Source: Klebsiella electrica (GTDB lineage: Bacteria; Pseudomonadota; Gammaproteobacteria; Enterobacterales; Enterobacteriaceae). From it: a stretch of 64,000 bases of DNA. A model generated the notes under the pieces. That model saw only the letters and a program-made list of their open reading frames with translations, searched no databases and was not told where the DNA came from. Each line of letters opens with the position of its first letter. Positions within the stretch are counted from its first letter, which is position 1. Positions 48,969-60,226 of the stretch are shown piece by piece. The stretch lies in the NCBI RefSeq assembly GCF_006711645.1, contig NZ_CP041247.1, forward strand, positions 62,001 to 126,000. Reading direction: 5' to 3'. The translations under genes and the position numbers were made by a program.

Positions 48969-48988
48969 CCGCAAACGGTCGTTTGCGG
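48969..48988. other. Inverted repeat between dut and slmA
   Basis: The perfect 9-bp arms CCGCAAACG/CGTTTGCGG are separated by GT. It resembles a PurR box split by two bases or an mRNA hairpin; no T-run follows. Confidence 0.45.
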
Positions 48989-49039
48989 CGATGTTATTGC
49001 ATTAGTGCACTTTGGGATGCGGATTCGATGTGGTCGGGC

Positions 49040-49498
49040 TTATGCACGCCCTGAGTGACCAAAGCCACCTTCGCCACGTTCGGTGGCGTCAAAATCTTCC
49101 ACCAGGTTAAATTCCGCTTGTACGACGGGTACAAAGACCATTTGAGCGATGCGCTCGCCGGGCTCAATCGTAAAGCTCTGCTGGCCACGGTTCCAGACGG
49201 AAACCATCAGCTGCCCCTGGTAGTCGGAGTCGATAAGGCCAACCAGGTTGCCCAGAACCACGCCGTGCTTATGACCCAGCCCTGAACGCGGCAGAATCAC
49301 CGCCGCCAGAGACGGATCGGCGATATGAATAGCCAGGCCGGTCGGCAACAGCGTGGTTGCACCCGGAGCCAGCTCTACGGCGTCGTCGAGACAGGCTCGC
49401 AGGTCAAGTCCGGCGGAGCCGGAGGTGGCATAGGTCGGCAGCGGAAATTGCTGGCCGACACGCGGGTCCAGAATCTTAACGTCGATTTTTTTCATCAT
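49040..49498 (-). CDS. dut: dUTP diphosphatase
   Basis: A 152-residue trimeric dUTPase (dUTP to dUMP and pyrophosphate). The five conserved motifs are visible, among them [23 protein letters not shown] and [10 protein letters not shown] at the C-terminus. The start overlaps the coaBC 3' end by 23 bp. The first of two ATGs is used; the second gives 151 residues. Confidence 0.97.
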   Translation of the reverse strand: MMKKIDVKILDPRVGQQFPLPTYATSGSAGLDLRACLDDAVELAPGATTLLPTGLAIHIADPSLAAVILPRSGLGHKHGVVLGNLVGLIDSDYQGQLMVSVWNRGQQSFTIEPGERIAQMVFVPVVQAEFNLVEDFDATERGEGGFGHSGRA

Positions 49499-50687
49499 AA
49501 CGGGTCACGATCTCGTCGAGTAATAATTGGCCAAGGAGTTCTTTACGCTCAAGTGGTAAGCGCTTATCTCCATCCTGCCAGAAAAGGTGTAATGCGTTGC
49601 TGTCGCTGTTAAATCCTTGATCAGGCTGCGAAACATCGTTAGCGCAAATCAGGTCGAGATTTTTGCGCGCGCGTTTTTGCCTCGCGTATTCTTCCACATT
49701 ATTCGTTTCGGCGGCAAACCCTACGACAAAAGGCCGATTGGCCGCGAGTGCTGCCACCCCGGCAACAATATCCGGATTTTTGACCATTCTGAGGGTGAGC
49801 TCATCACCTTGCTTTTTAATTTTTTCTTCAGCGATGGCGACGGCACGGTAATCGGCTACGGCGGCGCAGCCAATAAAAATCTGCTGCTGCTGAGCGCTTT
49901 GCTGGACCGCAGCTTCCATTTCCAGCGCGGTCGTGACATCGATACGCCGGACAAACGGCGGCGTCGGTAATGCGACCGGCCCGCTCACCAGCGTGACGTT
50001 CGCCCCGCGGCTGGCGGCCGCGGCGGCAATAGCAAACCCCATCTTGCCGGAGCTGTGGTTAGTAATATAACGCACCGGATCCAGCGGTTCACGCGTCGGG
50101 CCCGCGGTAATCATGATGTTGAGATGTTGCAAATCTTTGACAGGCGAAAAATGCGCGGCGGCTAAATCTACAATCGTCATCGGATCCAGCATACGGCCAG
50201 GGCCAATGTCGCCGCAGGCCTGGCTACCACTGTCCGGACCCCAGAGCAGCAGGCCGCGTGAGGCGAGTACCTCGAGGTTATGCTGCGTGGCCGCTGCGCG
50301 GTACATTTGCTGATTCATCGCCGGGACAACGGCAACCGGGGAAGGGGTCGCGAGGCAGATGGTGGAAACCAGATCGTTGGCCATACCGGCGGCGACGCGG
50401 GCGATCAGATCGGCGGTTGCCGGGGCGAGGATAACCAGGTCCGCCCATTTGCCCAGCTCAATATGACCCATCGCTGCTTCCGCTGCCGGATCGAGCAGAC
50501 TATCGGAGACCGGATAACCAGACACCGCCTGCAGGCTCAGTGGCGTAATGAAGGCTTTGGCGGCTTCCGTCATGGCGACGCGCACATCCGCGCCACGGTC
50601 ACGCAGGCGGCGCACCAGTTCCGGCGTTTTATAAGCAGCAATGCCGCCGCTCACGCCAAGAACGATCTTTTTACCAGCCAGACTCAT
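49476..50687 (-). CDS. coaBC: Bifunctional phosphopantothenoylcysteine decarboxylase/synthetase
   Basis: A 403-residue fusion catalysing two steps of coenzyme A synthesis. The N-terminal flavoprotein CoaC part ([14 protein letters not shown] and [10 protein letters not shown] substrate motifs) is followed by CoaB ([22 protein letters not shown]). It is three residues shorter than E. coli (406), with the gap in the KKQGDEL region. ATG 50687 is chosen by homology; a much longer frame upstream is not coding. Divergent from radC. Confidence 0.96.
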   Translation of the reverse strand: MSLAGKKIVLGVSGGIAAYKTPELVRRLRDRGADVRVAMTEAAKAFITPLSLQAVSGYPVSDSLLDPAAEAAMGHIELGKWADLVILAPATADLIARVAAGMANDLVSTICLATPSPVAVVPAMNQQMYRAAATQHNLEVLASRGLLLWGPDSGSQACGDIGPGRMLDPMTIVDLAAAHFSPVKDLQHLNIMITAGPTREPLDPVRYITNHSSGKMGFAIAAAAASRGANVTLVSGPVALPTPPFVRRIDVTTALEMEAAVQQSAQQQQIFIGCAAVADYRAVAIAEEKIKKQGDELTLRMVKNPDIVAGVAALAANRPFVVGFAAETNNVEEYARQKRARKNLDLICANDVSQPDQGFNSDSNALHLFWQDGDKRLPLERKELLGQLLLDEIVTRYDEKNRR

Positions 50688-50859
50688 CATGATTCTTTCC
50701 TGTTGCAGTACACCAGAATCCGCGCATCTTACCACAATCCCGTCGTCGTCGCGTGGCTGCCAGGCATTCACTTTGCGAGGCGCTACGCAAGAGGTAGATG
50801 CGCCAGTCGGCAGCGCCATCGGGCTGTGCCAGGATGGGGGCATGAGAAGGAGAGGCCCT

Positions 50860-51525
50860 ATGGATGCACCGGAACCCCTGATGCCACGGGAAAAAATGTG
50901 GCTTTACGGTATTGAAACGTTGTCGGATGTCGAGCTGCTGGCGCTGTTTTTACGCACCGGAACGCGGGACAAAGATGTCATAACGTATTCGCATGACCTG
51001 CTACAGCGTTTTGGTTCGCTGTATGGCCTGCTGTCAGCAAATAAAGCGCAGTTTGAGACGGTCGAGGGGATTGGCCTGGCGAAATATGCTCAGCTAAAGG
51101 GGGTTGCCGAACTGGCGCGGCGTTATTTTAGCCTGCGGCTGGTTGAAGAGCCTTCTCTGGCCACGCCGATGATGACGCTGGAGTTTTTGCAAAGCCATCT
51201 CTGCGATGAGGAGCGGGAGATCTTCATCGTGATCTTTTTAGATAATCAGAACCGGGTATTGAAACATAGCCGGCTTTTTTCTGGTACTCTTAGCCACGTA
51301 GAGGTGCATCCACGAGAAATTGTACGTGAAGCCATCAAAGTGAACGCCGCTGCGGTGATCCTTGCACATAATCATCCGTCCGGCAGTCCCGAGCCGAGTA
51401 AGGCCGACAGACTGATGACCGAACGTGTGGTAAAGTGTTGTGGTTTCATGGATATACGAGTACTCGATCATCTCGTAATCGGCCGCGGTGCGTATGTATC
51501 TTTTGCCGAACGCGGCTGGATTTAG
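50860..51525 (+). CDS. radC: RadC/JAMM-domain protein
   Basis: A 221-residue protein with an N-terminal helix-hairpin-helix-like part and a C-terminal JAMM metalloprotease-like domain. The HNHPSG motif is followed by the distal aspartate in PSKAD. Its role in DNA repair has been disputed. ATG 50860 has AGGAG seven bases upstream and puts LMPREK where E. coli RadC (224) has it; longer frames reach back into coaBC and are rejected. Confidence 0.94.
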   Translation: MDAPEPLMPREKMWLYGIETLSDVELLALFLRTGTRDKDVITYSHDLLQRFGSLYGLLSANKAQFETVEGIGLAKYAQLKGVAELARRYFSLRLVEEPSLATPMMTLEFLQSHLCDEEREIFIVIFLDNQNRVLKHSRLFSGTLSHVEVHPREIVREAIKVNAAAVILAHNHPSGSPEPSKADRLMTERVVKCCGFMDIRVLDHLVIGRGAYVSFAERGWI

Positions 51526-51567
51526 CCCCGATCACGCGATCCAGCGGGATCTTTGTCTGTTCGGGAC

Positions 51568-51596
51568 TTGAGCACATCGCCGAGTCAGCGTATACT
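51568..51596 (+). promoter_or_regulatory. rpmBG promoter
   Basis: TTGAGC (51568-51573) and TATACT (51591-51596) are separated by exactly 17 bp, 146 bp upstream of rpmB and after the radC stop. It is a good sigma-70 promoter for the ribosomal-protein pair. Confidence 0.75.
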
Positions 51597-51720
51597 ACGC
51601 CACCTTTGAGAATCTCGGGTTTGGCATTTGGGCCTGGCAATCGATGGTTCACTTAGAACTGCGATGACCGGGCTGTAAAGCCTGACGAGGCGCCGATACC
51701 CCATACGAAGCTCGAGCTAA

Positions 51721-51978
<258 letters not shown>

Positions 51979-51995
51979 GTACTAAGAGGAAATAA

Positions 51996-52166
<171 letters not shown>

Positions 52167-52185
52167 TTTTAGTTTCCTTGTAAAG

Positions 52186-52211
52186 AAAACCCCGCTCCGG
52201 CGGGGTTTTTT
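52186..52211 (+). terminator. rpmBG rho-independent terminator
   Basis: The perfect stem AAAACCCCG/CGGGGTTTT with loop CTCCGG ends in six T residues, 19 bp after rpmG. Confidence 0.9.
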
Positions 52212-52312
52212 GTTTTTGTCCGGCAGAAACCGTCGGATAAACCCTGCCGGGAATTTGCTTCCCTACCGTCTGTTGCTGCAGCACAATACTCTGGGTTAAC
52301 GGAGGAAAACGA

Positions 52313-53122
52313 ATGCCTGAATTACCTGAGGTAGAAACCAGCCGTCGCGGCATCGAACCACACCTGGTGGGCGCGACCATTCTGCATGCTGTTATTCGCA
52401 ACGGGCGCCTGCGCTGGCCTGTCAGTGAAGAAATCTATCGTCTGAGCGACATACCGGTGCTGAGCGTGCAGCGGCGTGCCAAATATCTGCTGCTGGAGCT
52501 TCCCGGCGGCTGGATTATCATCCACCTTGGGATGTCGGGCAGTCTGCGTATCCTGATTGAAGAGCTGCCGGCAGAAAAGCACGATCATGTTGACCTCGTG
52601 ATGAGTAATGGCAAGGTCCTGCGCTATACCGACCCACGCCGCTTTGGCGCCTGGCTGTGGACCCGCAGTCTGGAAGGGCATCCTGCGCTGGCGCACCTTG
52701 GCCCAGAGCCCTTGAGCGATGAGTTTACTGCCGACTATTTGCAGCAGAAGTGCGCGAAAAAGAAAACCGCCATTAAGCCCTGGCTGATGGATAACAAGCT
52801 GGTGGTCGGGGTAGGCAATATCTACGCCAGCGAATCGCTGTTTTCGGCCGGGATCCATCCCGATCGGTTAGCGTCTTCGCTCTCGCGCGAAGAGTGCGAG
52901 CTGCTGGTCAAAGTGATTAAAGCGGTGCTGCTACGCTCGATTGAGCAGGGGGGCACGACGCTGAAGGATTTCCTGCAAAGCGATGGTAAGCCGGGCTACT
53001 TCGCCCAGGAGCTGCAGGTTTATGGCCGCAAGGGCGAACATTGTCGCGTTTGTGGTACGCCGATTACGGCCAGCAAACATGCGCAGCGGGCAACGTTTTA
53101 TTGCCGCCAGTGCCAGAAGTAA
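52313..53122 (+). CDS. mutM: Formamidopyrimidine-DNA glycosylase (MutM/Fpg)
   Basis: A 269-residue bifunctional glycosylase/lyase removing 8-oxoguanine. It has the catalytic P2-E3 at the mature N-terminus (MPELPEVE), the lysine in the [12 protein letters not shown] loop, and a C-terminal zinc finger C-R-V-C ... C-R-Q-C. Same length as E. coli. Its own promoter region follows the rpmBG terminator. Confidence 0.97.
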   Translation: MPELPEVETSRRGIEPHLVGATILHAVIRNGRLRWPVSEEIYRLSDIPVLSVQRRAKYLLLELPGGWIIIHLGMSGSLRILIEELPAEKHDHVDLVMSNGKVLRYTDPRRFGAWLWTRSLEGHPALAHLGPEPLSDEFTADYLQQKCAKKKTAIKPWLMDNKLVVGVGNIYASESLFSAGIHPDRLASSLSREECELLVKVIKAVLLRSIEQGGTTLKDFLQSDGKPGYFAQELQVYGRKGEHCRVCGTPITASKHAQRATFYCRQCQK

Positions 53123-53197
53123 AGCGTGGTGGTTGCGTTGAGCCCGGCTCGCGCTGTGCTTAGCCAGGCTGCAGGTTTTCAGCCGTCTGCGGACGGA

Positions 53198-53234
53198 TAG
53201 CCCGGACAAGGCGCGTCAAGCGCCGCCTCCGGGA
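53198..53234. repeat. REP element between mutM and coaD
   Basis: A canonical palindromic REP, CCCGGAC...(G)CCTCCGGGA, nearly identical to the last hairpin of the 95-bp array at 19068-19104. It sits in the convergent mutM/coaD gap. Confidence 0.85.
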
Positions 53235-53242
53235 AGCGGGTC

Positions 53243-54491
<1,249 letters not shown>

Positions 54492-54492
<1 letters not shown>

Positions 54493-55766
54493 CAGTGGCT
54501 CCGCTGCGGCAGATAGGGTTGCAGTAACTGTAGCAGACGCGAGAGCGCGCCCTGGTTTTGATGCAAGACTTCCACCGCGTGGCGGCCATACCACAAACGA
54601 TAGTCTTCATCGGTGAGCAGATTGGAGACCTGGGTGACCAGCGAATTGACGTCGGTGACCGTAATCAGGCCATCATCCTGCTGCAACCTGGCGCAAATAT
54701 CTTTGAAGTTGAACGTGTGCGGACCCATCAGTACCGGGATGGCATGCGCCGCCGGCTCCAGCGGGTTGTGACCGCCGCGCTCAACCAGGCTGCCACCGAC
54801 GAAGGCGAGGTCGGCAATGCCGTACAGTAGCATCAGCTCGCCCATGGTATCGCCGATCACCACCTGGGTGCTGTTCGACGGGATTTCGCCGGTGCTGCGT
54901 AGCGTGAAGCTCATCCCCGCTTTCTGCACCATTCCTCGCGCGTCGGCGAAGCGCTCAGGGTGGCGAGGGACGAGAATCAACAGCAGGTCAGGGAAGGTAT
55001 CGAGCAGCTTCCTGTGCGCCTGCAGAATAATTTGTTCTTCGCCGTCGTGGGTACTGGTGGCTATCCAGACTTTGCGGTGCGGCGCCCACTGGCGGCGGAG
55101 AGTAATCGCGCGTGCGGCCAGCTCTGGCGTCACGGAAATATCAAATTTGAGGCTGCCGGTGACCGCCAGCTGGTTGCGCTTCAGGCCCAGAGCCAGAAAG
55201 CGATTGCCGTCTTCTTCATTCTGCGCCGCAATCAGCGTGATGCGACTGAGCAGCCGACGCATAAATTTCCCCAGTCTGGCGTAGCCTTTGGCGGAACGTT
55301 CCGACAGACGGGCGTTGGCGATGACCAACGGGATTTTACGTTTGTGCAGCGCGGCGACCATATTCGGCCACAGCTCGGTTTCCATGACGATAACCAGCTT
55401 CGGTTGCACCGTGTTGAGGAAGCGGTTCATTGCGCAGGGCAAATCGTAAGGCAGATAGACATGGTGAACATCTTTGCCGAAGGCGGACATGGCGCGCTCT
55501 GAGCCGGTCGGCGTCATGGTGGTGACGGTGATCGGCAGCGAGGGGTAGCGGTGGCGCAGCGCACGCACGAGCGGGATAGCGGCAAGCGTCTCACCCACGG
55601 AAACGGAATGCAGCAGAATCCCATCCGGCGCTACCTTGTTTTGACAGAAGCCATAACGTTCCGCCCAGCGTTTACGATAGGCAGGGGCTTTACGGCTGCG
55701 TAATAATAGTCGCAGCCACACCAACGGCTGTATAAGGTAGAGTAAAGTGGTATAAAGCAATTCCAA
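54492..55766 (-). CDS. waaA: 3-deoxy-D-manno-octulosonic acid (Kdo) transferase
   Basis: The enzyme transfers two Kdo residues to lipid IVA at the inner membrane. About 424 residues, with an N-terminal hydrophobic anchor ([20 protein letters not shown]) and GT30 motifs such as SVGETLA and [15 protein letters not shown]. No ATG is present at the expected place; E. coli starts with ATG one codon earlier, and here TTG 55766 (giving MELLYT) is the best fit. A second TTG at 55799 would extend the protein by 11 residues. Confidence 0.92.
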
Positions 55767-55832
55767 AGGATATATCCGTTTTTTTGTTTCAGCGGGCAAA
55801 TTCTAAGCATTTAGTGTGCTTAAAGCTATCTC

Positions 55833-56933
55833 TTAAGGCGCTTTTGCCGACGGTGAGCGCAGGGCATCTACCGTAGCAGCATAAACCTCGGCAATGCTGA
55901 CGCCTTTTATCCCGCTTTGATCTTCTGGCGAGCGAATGAACTGATGGATCGCCTGATCCTGAATCGGGGCGGCGCCATCGATAGCACTCTGGCTTCCATA
56001 CAGCCCCACGCTGGGTGTTTTCACGGCAATGGCAATATGTAACGGGCCGGTATCGCCGACGACCAGGGCCTTAAACCCAGCCACTTTTGCCGCCAGCTGG
56101 ATAAGGTTTGTTGTGCCGGCGACATTTTTAACTCTGTCGCTCGCGACCGACATGCCTTCAATAATGCGCTGATTCAGGGCCTTCTCGCCCGCCGCGCCGA
56201 TCAGCTCAATCTGAATAGTGTCATGATTGCTGATAAGTTGCTCGATCAACCGTGAAAAATTTTCCTCCGGCCAACATCTTTCAGGCGTGGATGCCCCGGC
56301 ATGAATCCCGATAACGGGGATATCGTGATGCTCAGGCGTAAAGGGTGCCGGAATAAACATCTCTTCTGATGGCGTGTCGATGCCAACGGCGTTCAGCAAC
56401 TGGGTTTTCTGATGTATCAGATGGATATTGCCATTTTGCCTGTTATCGTAAAACGCGGACAGATACGGCGCCAGGAGGAAATCCGCTCTTCCCTGATAAT
56501 CGTTGTAATACACGTCTTTCAGGATATAGCGGGAGCGAGCCAGAGACGCGGCGATGATATCGTAGGGGGTGTGTGAATGCAGAATAAATGTTGCATCAAC
56601 GCCATGGCGACGCAACGTTTTTGCCAGCGGCAGCATGCCGTTGACTTTGCCGTTCCAGTACAGAATCTCATCGAAGAGCGGGCTGCCGGTGGCCAGGTCC
56701 TTGTTACGCTGATTGATAACCAACAGCAGCTTTGCATCCGGCCAACGGGCTTTTATGGCCCCGATGGCGGGCGTATTTAACAGGAAATCCCCTAACGCCG
56801 TTGTCGAAAATACCGCAATGGTATTCAGTCGTTCCTGCGCTGAAAAACGGGCAATTTTTTTTACGCTATAGCCGGTTGCCTTCAGGATAGTGAGGAAGAC
56901 GCCAGCGGCGACTTGTTTCGCAATTTTACTCAT
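55833..56933 (-). CDS. LPS heptosyltransferase-family (GT9) protein
   Basis: A 366-residue GT9 enzyme related to WaaF/WaaC/WaaQ. It has an N-terminal Rossmann part with TTALGDFLLNTPAI, the ADP-heptose-binding stretch around GIHAGASTPERCWPEENF, and the GDTGPLHIAIAVKTP signature near residue 290. It probably adds a heptose or related sugar to the outer core. It lies in the waa run between the GT2 gene and waaA, a place where my memory of the K. pneumoniae type-1 and type-2 clusters has no such gene. Confidence 0.8.
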   Translation of the reverse strand: MSKIAKQVAAGVFLTILKATGYSVKKIARFSAQERLNTIAVFSTTALGDFLLNTPAIGAIKARWPDAKLLLVINQRNKDLATGSPLFDEILYWNGKVNGMLPLAKTLRRHGVDATFILHSHTPYDIIAASLARSRYILKDVYYNDYQGRADFLLAPYLSAFYDNRQNGNIHLIHQKTQLLNAVGIDTPSEEMFIPAPFTPEHHDIPVIGIHAGASTPERCWPEENFSRLIEQLISNHDTIQIELIGAAGEKALNQRIIEGMSVASDRVKNVAGTTNLIQLAAKVAGFKALVVGDTGPLHIAIAVKTPSVGLYGSQSAIDGAAPIQDQAIHQFIRSPEDQSGIKGVSIAEVYAATVDALRSPSAKAP

Positions 56934-56984
56934 ACATCTCCAGAATATACTGCTCTTTTTCCGGCGGGTTAAGGGGCACGGTAC

Positions 56985-57971
56985 TTAGTTTGCCAGCCTT
57001 TTCTTCAAACGGAAATAACGCCGTCCCAGCCGCCAGCGTAAGCGCAGGTCGTGGGCATTTTTCCAGATGAGCTGCCATATGCCGCGCGCAAAAAATTCGG
57101 CAATCAGCTGCCGTTGTTTTTCGCGATCTTTCATCTCGTCTATCGTATGGATGATCCCTAACCCCTCTTTCGCTATTTGCCAGCGACAGGCGGAAATATC
57201 GCGAACCTTGTCCGGGTAGCGCTGGTTGATAGCGTCCAGCATCTCCAGAATTTTCATGTAGTGGCGCGCTGAGCGCATCAGCGTGTCGTCGTTGTCCGGT
57301 TTGTGCGACACCGATTGCGAGTGAATGTAGTAATCGTAGAACTGTTCGCTGGTGTACTGCACGCGGTCAGCCGCCAGTAGCACTTCCGTGGTCCACGGAA
57401 TGTCCTGATGACGTAATCCGGGCTCGAAGCGGAACTTGTGCCGCATGATAAATTCGCGGCGATAGATATTCAGCCAGGTCACATGCAGGAACTTACGCGA
57501 ATCCAGCGCCTGCTTTAACCACACGTGACCGGGCAAAACGCCGGTCGACTGCAGCCGGTCCAGCGGAAAAATGGGATGGATATCTTTTTTCGTCTCGTAG
57601 ACGTAGCGGCCGTTGCAGGTGGCCACGTCAAGGTTGCCCTTTTCCGCCATCTCCAGCAGGGCGCGGTACATTCCGGGGTAAATATTGTCGTCGATATCCG
57701 GAAAGGTCAGGTAGCGACCCGTTGCTACGGCGAGGCCGGTGTTACGCGCCACCGAGACGCCCTGGTTTTCCTGCTCCAGCACGATAATATGCGGTAAGCG
57801 CGTCTTCCATTCGTTGATAACCGCCAGGCTACCGTCCGTCGAACCGTCGTTGACCAGGATCAGCTCATAGCTTTCCAGCTGCTGTTGCTCAATGCACGCA
57901 AAGAATTGTGCAAGGAATTTTTCGCCGTTATAAACGGCAGCCACAATGCTCAGTAAAGGCGTTTGACTCAT
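56985..57971 (-). CDS. Outer-core GT2 glycosyltransferase
   Basis: A 328-residue GT2 enzyme. LLSIVAAVYNGEKFL and ILVNDGSTDGS form the nucleotide-sugar site; the metal-binding D-x-D equivalent is in FPDIDDN near residue 93. The basic C-terminus (RLRWRLGRRYFRLKKR) may associate with the membrane. It lies 30 bp behind wabH in the same operon. It likely adds a hexose or uronic acid to the outer core, but donor and acceptor are unknown. Confidence 0.8.
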   Translation of the reverse strand: MSQTPLLSIVAAVYNGEKFLAQFFACIEQQQLESYELILVNDGSTDGSLAVINEWKTRLPHIIVLEQENQGVSVARNTGLAVATGRYLTFPDIDDNIYPGMYRALLEMAEKGNLDVATCNGRYVYETKKDIHPIFPLDRLQSTGVLPGHVWLKQALDSRKFLHVTWLNIYRREFIMRHKFRFEPGLRHQDIPWTTEVLLAADRVQYTSEQFYDYYIHSQSVSHKPDNDDTLMRSARHYMKILEMLDAINQRYPDKVRDISACRWQIAKEGLGIIHTIDEMKDREKQRQLIAEFFARGIWQLIWKNAHDLRLRWRLGRRYFRLKKRLAN

Positions 57972-58001
57972 AAATCATTCGATCCTGGTTAAATAGCCGT
58001 A

Positions 58002-59096
58002 TCAGCCGCGACGCAGCTGACGGTACTGCTGACAAATCGCATCCACGCTGAATCTTTCCAGCGCAGAAGGGTCGATGGCTGGTGGGTTATGGTAAATGCT
58101 TTGCATCGTCCGGGCCAGCGCCGGGCTGTTCAGATCGGCCAGGCCGCGGGCTAATTCGCCGGTGAGGATTTCCGTCACCCCGCCAGGACAGCGGGTACTG
58201 GCGACCGGCGTATCCAGCAGAAGAGCCTCAACCACCACGTTACCAAAGCCTTCGCTGTCGGAGCTGAGCACCAGCATCCGCGCGTGTTTAATCCACGGCA
58301 GCGGGTTTTTCTGGAAGCCTTTAAACAGAACCCTGTCGCCAACCTGTAGCTGCTGCGCCAGCTGGCGCAGGCGCTGTTCCTGCTCCGGTTTTCCCTGCCC
58401 CAGCAGCACCAGCGGCGCATCGATACCGCTTTGCGCGTAGGCTTCGATCAGGCGATCGTGGCGTTTGCCTGGGTGGAAGCGACCGACGTGAATAATATAG
58501 TCCCCCGCCGGCTGCTCGCCAGGCGCTTCGGCCCCGGCGCGCAGAGCGGGAATGTCGAACGGGTTATAAATGGTTTTTAACTGTGCCGGGCGTATGGCGA
58601 ACTGTTCCACCAGATCCTCGCCAACCGCCGCGGAGACGGTTATGACATTGCGTCCCTGGTAGACACGCTTAATCTTCCGCTGCTTCATCCAGCGATCGAA
58701 GCCGGTGCGATGGCCCAGATACGATGTGGAGAAGACGCCATGCAGGCAGAACCAGACGTTCCGGTTTTTCAGCGACCGGCTGCGGGCGACAATACGATCG
58801 GTTTTATGCAGGTTGGAGAGCACCAGATCGAATTCGCCCGCCTGCTCGGCTTTGACTATGGCCGCATCCAGCTGACGGGCGCGGCGCGAAAGTTCGGTGA
58901 TTTTGCGCCACGGTTTGCGGCAATGGTCGCTAATGACCTGATAATCCAGCCCGTCCGGCAGGGGGTAATCGCAGACGTCACGCAGGGAAAACAGCGAGAC
59001 CCGATCGCCCTGACTCAGAAAATGCTCTGCCAGCGTCAGCACCACTTTTTCCGCACCGCCGCCGGGCAGCCCGTCGATCACAAACAGTATACGCAT
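58002..59096 (-). CDS. wabH: GT4 glycosyltransferase WabH
   Basis: A 364-residue GT-B enzyme. GLPGGGAEKV (residues 9-18) is the acceptor-side loop and EGFGNVVVEAL (about 283-293) carries the E-x7-E motif. In K. pneumoniae WabH transfers GlcNAc to the GalA residue of the outer core, and the acetyl group is then removed by WabN, whose gene lies nearby. The gene follows wabG with a 2-bp gap. Confidence 0.85.
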   Translation of the reverse strand: MRILFVIDGLPGGGAEKVVLTLAEHFLSQGDRVSLFSLRDVCDYPLPDGLDYQVISDHCRKPWRKITELSRRARQLDAAIVKAEQAGEFDLVLSNLHKTDRIVARSRSLKNRNVWFCLHGVFSTSYLGHRTGFDRWMKQRKIKRVYQGRNVITVSAAVGEDLVEQFAIRPAQLKTIYNPFDIPALRAGAEAPGEQPAGDYIIHVGRFHPGKRHDRLIEAYAQSGIDAPLVLLGQGKPEQEQRLRQLAQQLQVGDRVLFKGFQKNPLPWIKHARMLVLSSDSEGFGNVVVEALLLDTPVASTRCPGGVTEILTGELARGLADLNSPALARTMQSIYHNPPAIDPSALERFSVDAICQQYRQLRRG

Positions 59097-59098
59097 CG

Positions 59099-60226
59099 TT
59101 ATTTCACCAGATCCTGATAGAGGGAGAGCAGCTGAGTCGATAACCGTGCGCTGGTGCAGTCCATAATGCGTTCCCGGGCGCGATTCCCCTCTGCGGAGCC
59201 CAGCGCGCGGGCAGGAAGCGCCGTCACCGCTTGCTGAAGCGCCGGAATATCGAGCGCATCGCAGACAAAGCCATTGCTTCCCTGGACGATAAATTCCGCG
59301 CCGCCGCAGCCGGTAGTGGTGATCACCGGCAGGCCGCAGGCCATGGCTTCCAGAATGACGTTCGGGAACGGGTCGTACAACGTTGGCAGCAGCAGGCCGT
59401 CGGCCATTTGATAAAACGGCAGGGTTTCCGACTGCATGCCGAAAAAGCGCACCCGCTCCTCGCAGTGCAGCGTTTTCGCCAGCTGCTGATAACGGCCCTG
59501 CTCTTTATCTTTACCCACGACCAGCAGATAGCGGTTGGTCGGCGCGATGGCGCGAATCGCCGCATCCAGCCCCTTGCGCTCAAAACCGGAGCCGACGTAG
59601 ATCAGGCAGGTCGCCTGCAGCGGCAGATTCCATTGGTTACGGAGCGCGACAAAGGCCGCTTCCGTAGGCGGCAGGAAACGCTGGTTATCGATGGCGTTAT
59701 AGATAACGTGGATTTTTTCCGCCGGCAGGCCGAAGTCTTCAATAATCTCGCGTTTTATCATTTCCGCGTTACAGATGACGCCGCGCAGGCGTGAATCCCG
59801 ATACATCTCGTGTTCGGCCTGCATGACATAGCGGTGGTAGCGGTCGGCAAACAGCAGGCGGCTTTTCCAGCCGGGCAAAATACGCGAGCGCTGCTGCAAC
59901 CAGCGACGGTGGACGCCGTCACCCGCGCGATACAGATCGCACCCGGGAATGCGCTCATGGCTCTGCACCAGATCGAAGTTTTCGCGCTGCCACAGCTGAC
60001 GCGCGGCATCGGCGAAACCGCGTTCACGGCTGATGCGCCCCCATTTACGCGGGTTGCAGATGTGAATATTCCAGTCGGATTTCACCGGCCCTTGCCATTC
60101 GCGAGTAATCACGTTCAGTTCAAGATTGCTGCTATCAAGGGCTTCCAGCGCGCGGGCGACAAAGCGCTCCGCGCCGCCGTCCGGGCGATATTTCTGGCGC
60201 ACCAGGGCCAGCCTGAATTTGCTCAT
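59099..60226 (-). CDS. wabG: GT4 galacturonosyltransferase WabG
   Basis: A 375-residue RfaG-like GT-B enzyme with the RQKYRPDGGAERF loop at the N-terminus and the DPFPNVILEAMACGLPV motif near residue 285. In Klebsiella it adds galacturonic acid to heptose II; the negative charge contributes to outer-membrane stability and capsule retention. It overlaps waaQ by 4 bp (ATGA). Confidence 0.88.
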   Translation of the reverse strand: MSKFRLALVRQKYRPDGGAERFVARALEALDSSNLELNVITREWQGPVKSDWNIHICNPRKWGRISRERGFADAARQLWQRENFDLVQSHERIPGCDLYRAGDGVHRRWLQQRSRILPGWKSRLLFADRYHRYVMQAEHEMYRDSRLRGVICNAEMIKREIIEDFGLPAEKIHVIYNAIDNQRFLPPTEAAFVALRNQWNLPLQATCLIYVGSGFERKGLDAAIRAIAPTNRYLLVVGKDKEQGRYQQLAKTLHCEERVRFFGMQSETLPFYQMADGLLLPTLYDPFPNVILEAMACGLPVITTTGCGGAEFIVQGSNGFVCDALDIPALQQAVTALPARALGSAEGNRARERIMDCTSARLSTQLLSLYQDLVK

